Shown: positions 15,330 to 15,398 of the stretch, piece after piece
Layout of the letters: every line of letters begins with the position of its first letter
Position numbering within the stretch: position 1 is the first letter of the stretch
NCBI GenBank assembly: GCA_900128585.1
Contig: LT642523.1
Coordinates: forward strand, 1 to 15,398
DNA from: Stramenopiles sp. TOSAG23-3
Taxonomy: Eukaryota; Sar
Reading direction: 5' to 3'
Length of the DNA stretch: 15,398 nt
Made by a program: the position numbers and the translations under genes
The notes under the pieces: model-generated
The model's input: the letters and a program-made list of their open reading frames with translations, nothing else
Databases searched by the model: none
Told to the model about the DNA's origin: nothing

Positions 15330-15398
15330 ATGTCACTAGTTCGAGCAGGGATGAACATTGCCGTCATGACCCTTTTTGCAGTTTCTGCGGTGCACGAG
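15330..15398 (+). CDS. Start of a putative secreted or membrane protein (3' partial)
   Basis: An ATG in an A-rich context (CTCAAATG) opens 23 codons that stay open to the window edge. The product begins MSLVRAGMNIAVMTLFAVSA: an Arg in the n-region, a hydrophobic core, and small residues (A-x-A-like VSAVHE) that could form a cleavage site, as in a signal peptide. GC content rises at this point relative to the spacer, as at the other gene boundaries. Internal ATGs at 15351 and 15366 are alternative starts. Too short to identify, and chance is possible. Confidence 0.5.
   Translation, partial: MSLVRAGMNIAVMTLFAVSAVHE

Noticed and set aside
1-15398. Giant virus origin of the window
   Set aside because: Spacers of 636 and 232 bases, poly(A)-type signals and a huge multi-domain receptor-like gene fit a cellular genome better; no viral hallmark gene is present. 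It cannot be fully excluded from this window alone.

Overview
The window looks like nuclear DNA of a unicellular eukaryote. Three genes lie on the + strand: one giant gene cut by the left edge, one complete small gene, and the first codons of a third gene cut by the right edge. Coding stretches have moderate GC, while the spacers are strongly AT-rich and contain AATAAA-type signals. No operon-like packing, ribosome-binding sites, tRNA, rRNA, CRISPR or transposon genes were seen. Long receptor-like proteins with IPT/TIG and ephrin-receptor-like Cys-rich repeats are typical of protists and algae. A stramenopile (oomycete- or heterokont-alga-like) is my best guess, but it is only a guess from protein architecture.

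Region 2-13531 is a single uninterrupted reading frame of at least 4509 codons, open at the left edge, so its true start is not visible. From N to C it encodes a partial plus 23 full tandem IPT/TIG domains (2-6238), a Cys-rich block with 19 CxxGxxC modules (6239-8419), one isolated IPT/TIG domain (8618-8892), and a stem domain (8893-10849). These are followed by a polytopic membrane domain with about 11-13 hydrophobic segments (10850-12442) and a cytosolic tail (12443-13528). The tail holds two CxxC pairs and three copies of an acidic-cluster-plus-helix motif. The layout fits a giant cell-surface adhesion or sensory protein. No named gene is assigned.

Region 13532-14167 is an AT-rich spacer with a poly(A) signal, a duplicated 17-bp element, a GA-rich tract and a possible small 5' exon and intron of the next gene. 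Region 14168-15097 encodes a 309-residue putative GT-A-fold glycosyltransferase with a DTDEFY motif. After another AT-rich spacer with a poly(A) signal, an ATG at 15330 opens a frame that begins like a secretory signal peptide and runs off the window.

A functional link between the genes (surface glycoprotein, glycosyltransferase, secreted protein) is possible but rests only on adjacency. The least familiar features are the triple tail motif with its CxxC pairs, the Cys pair kept in all 25 IPT repeats, the exactly 48-codon duplicated Cys-rich cassette, and a near-identical element in both 3' flanks.
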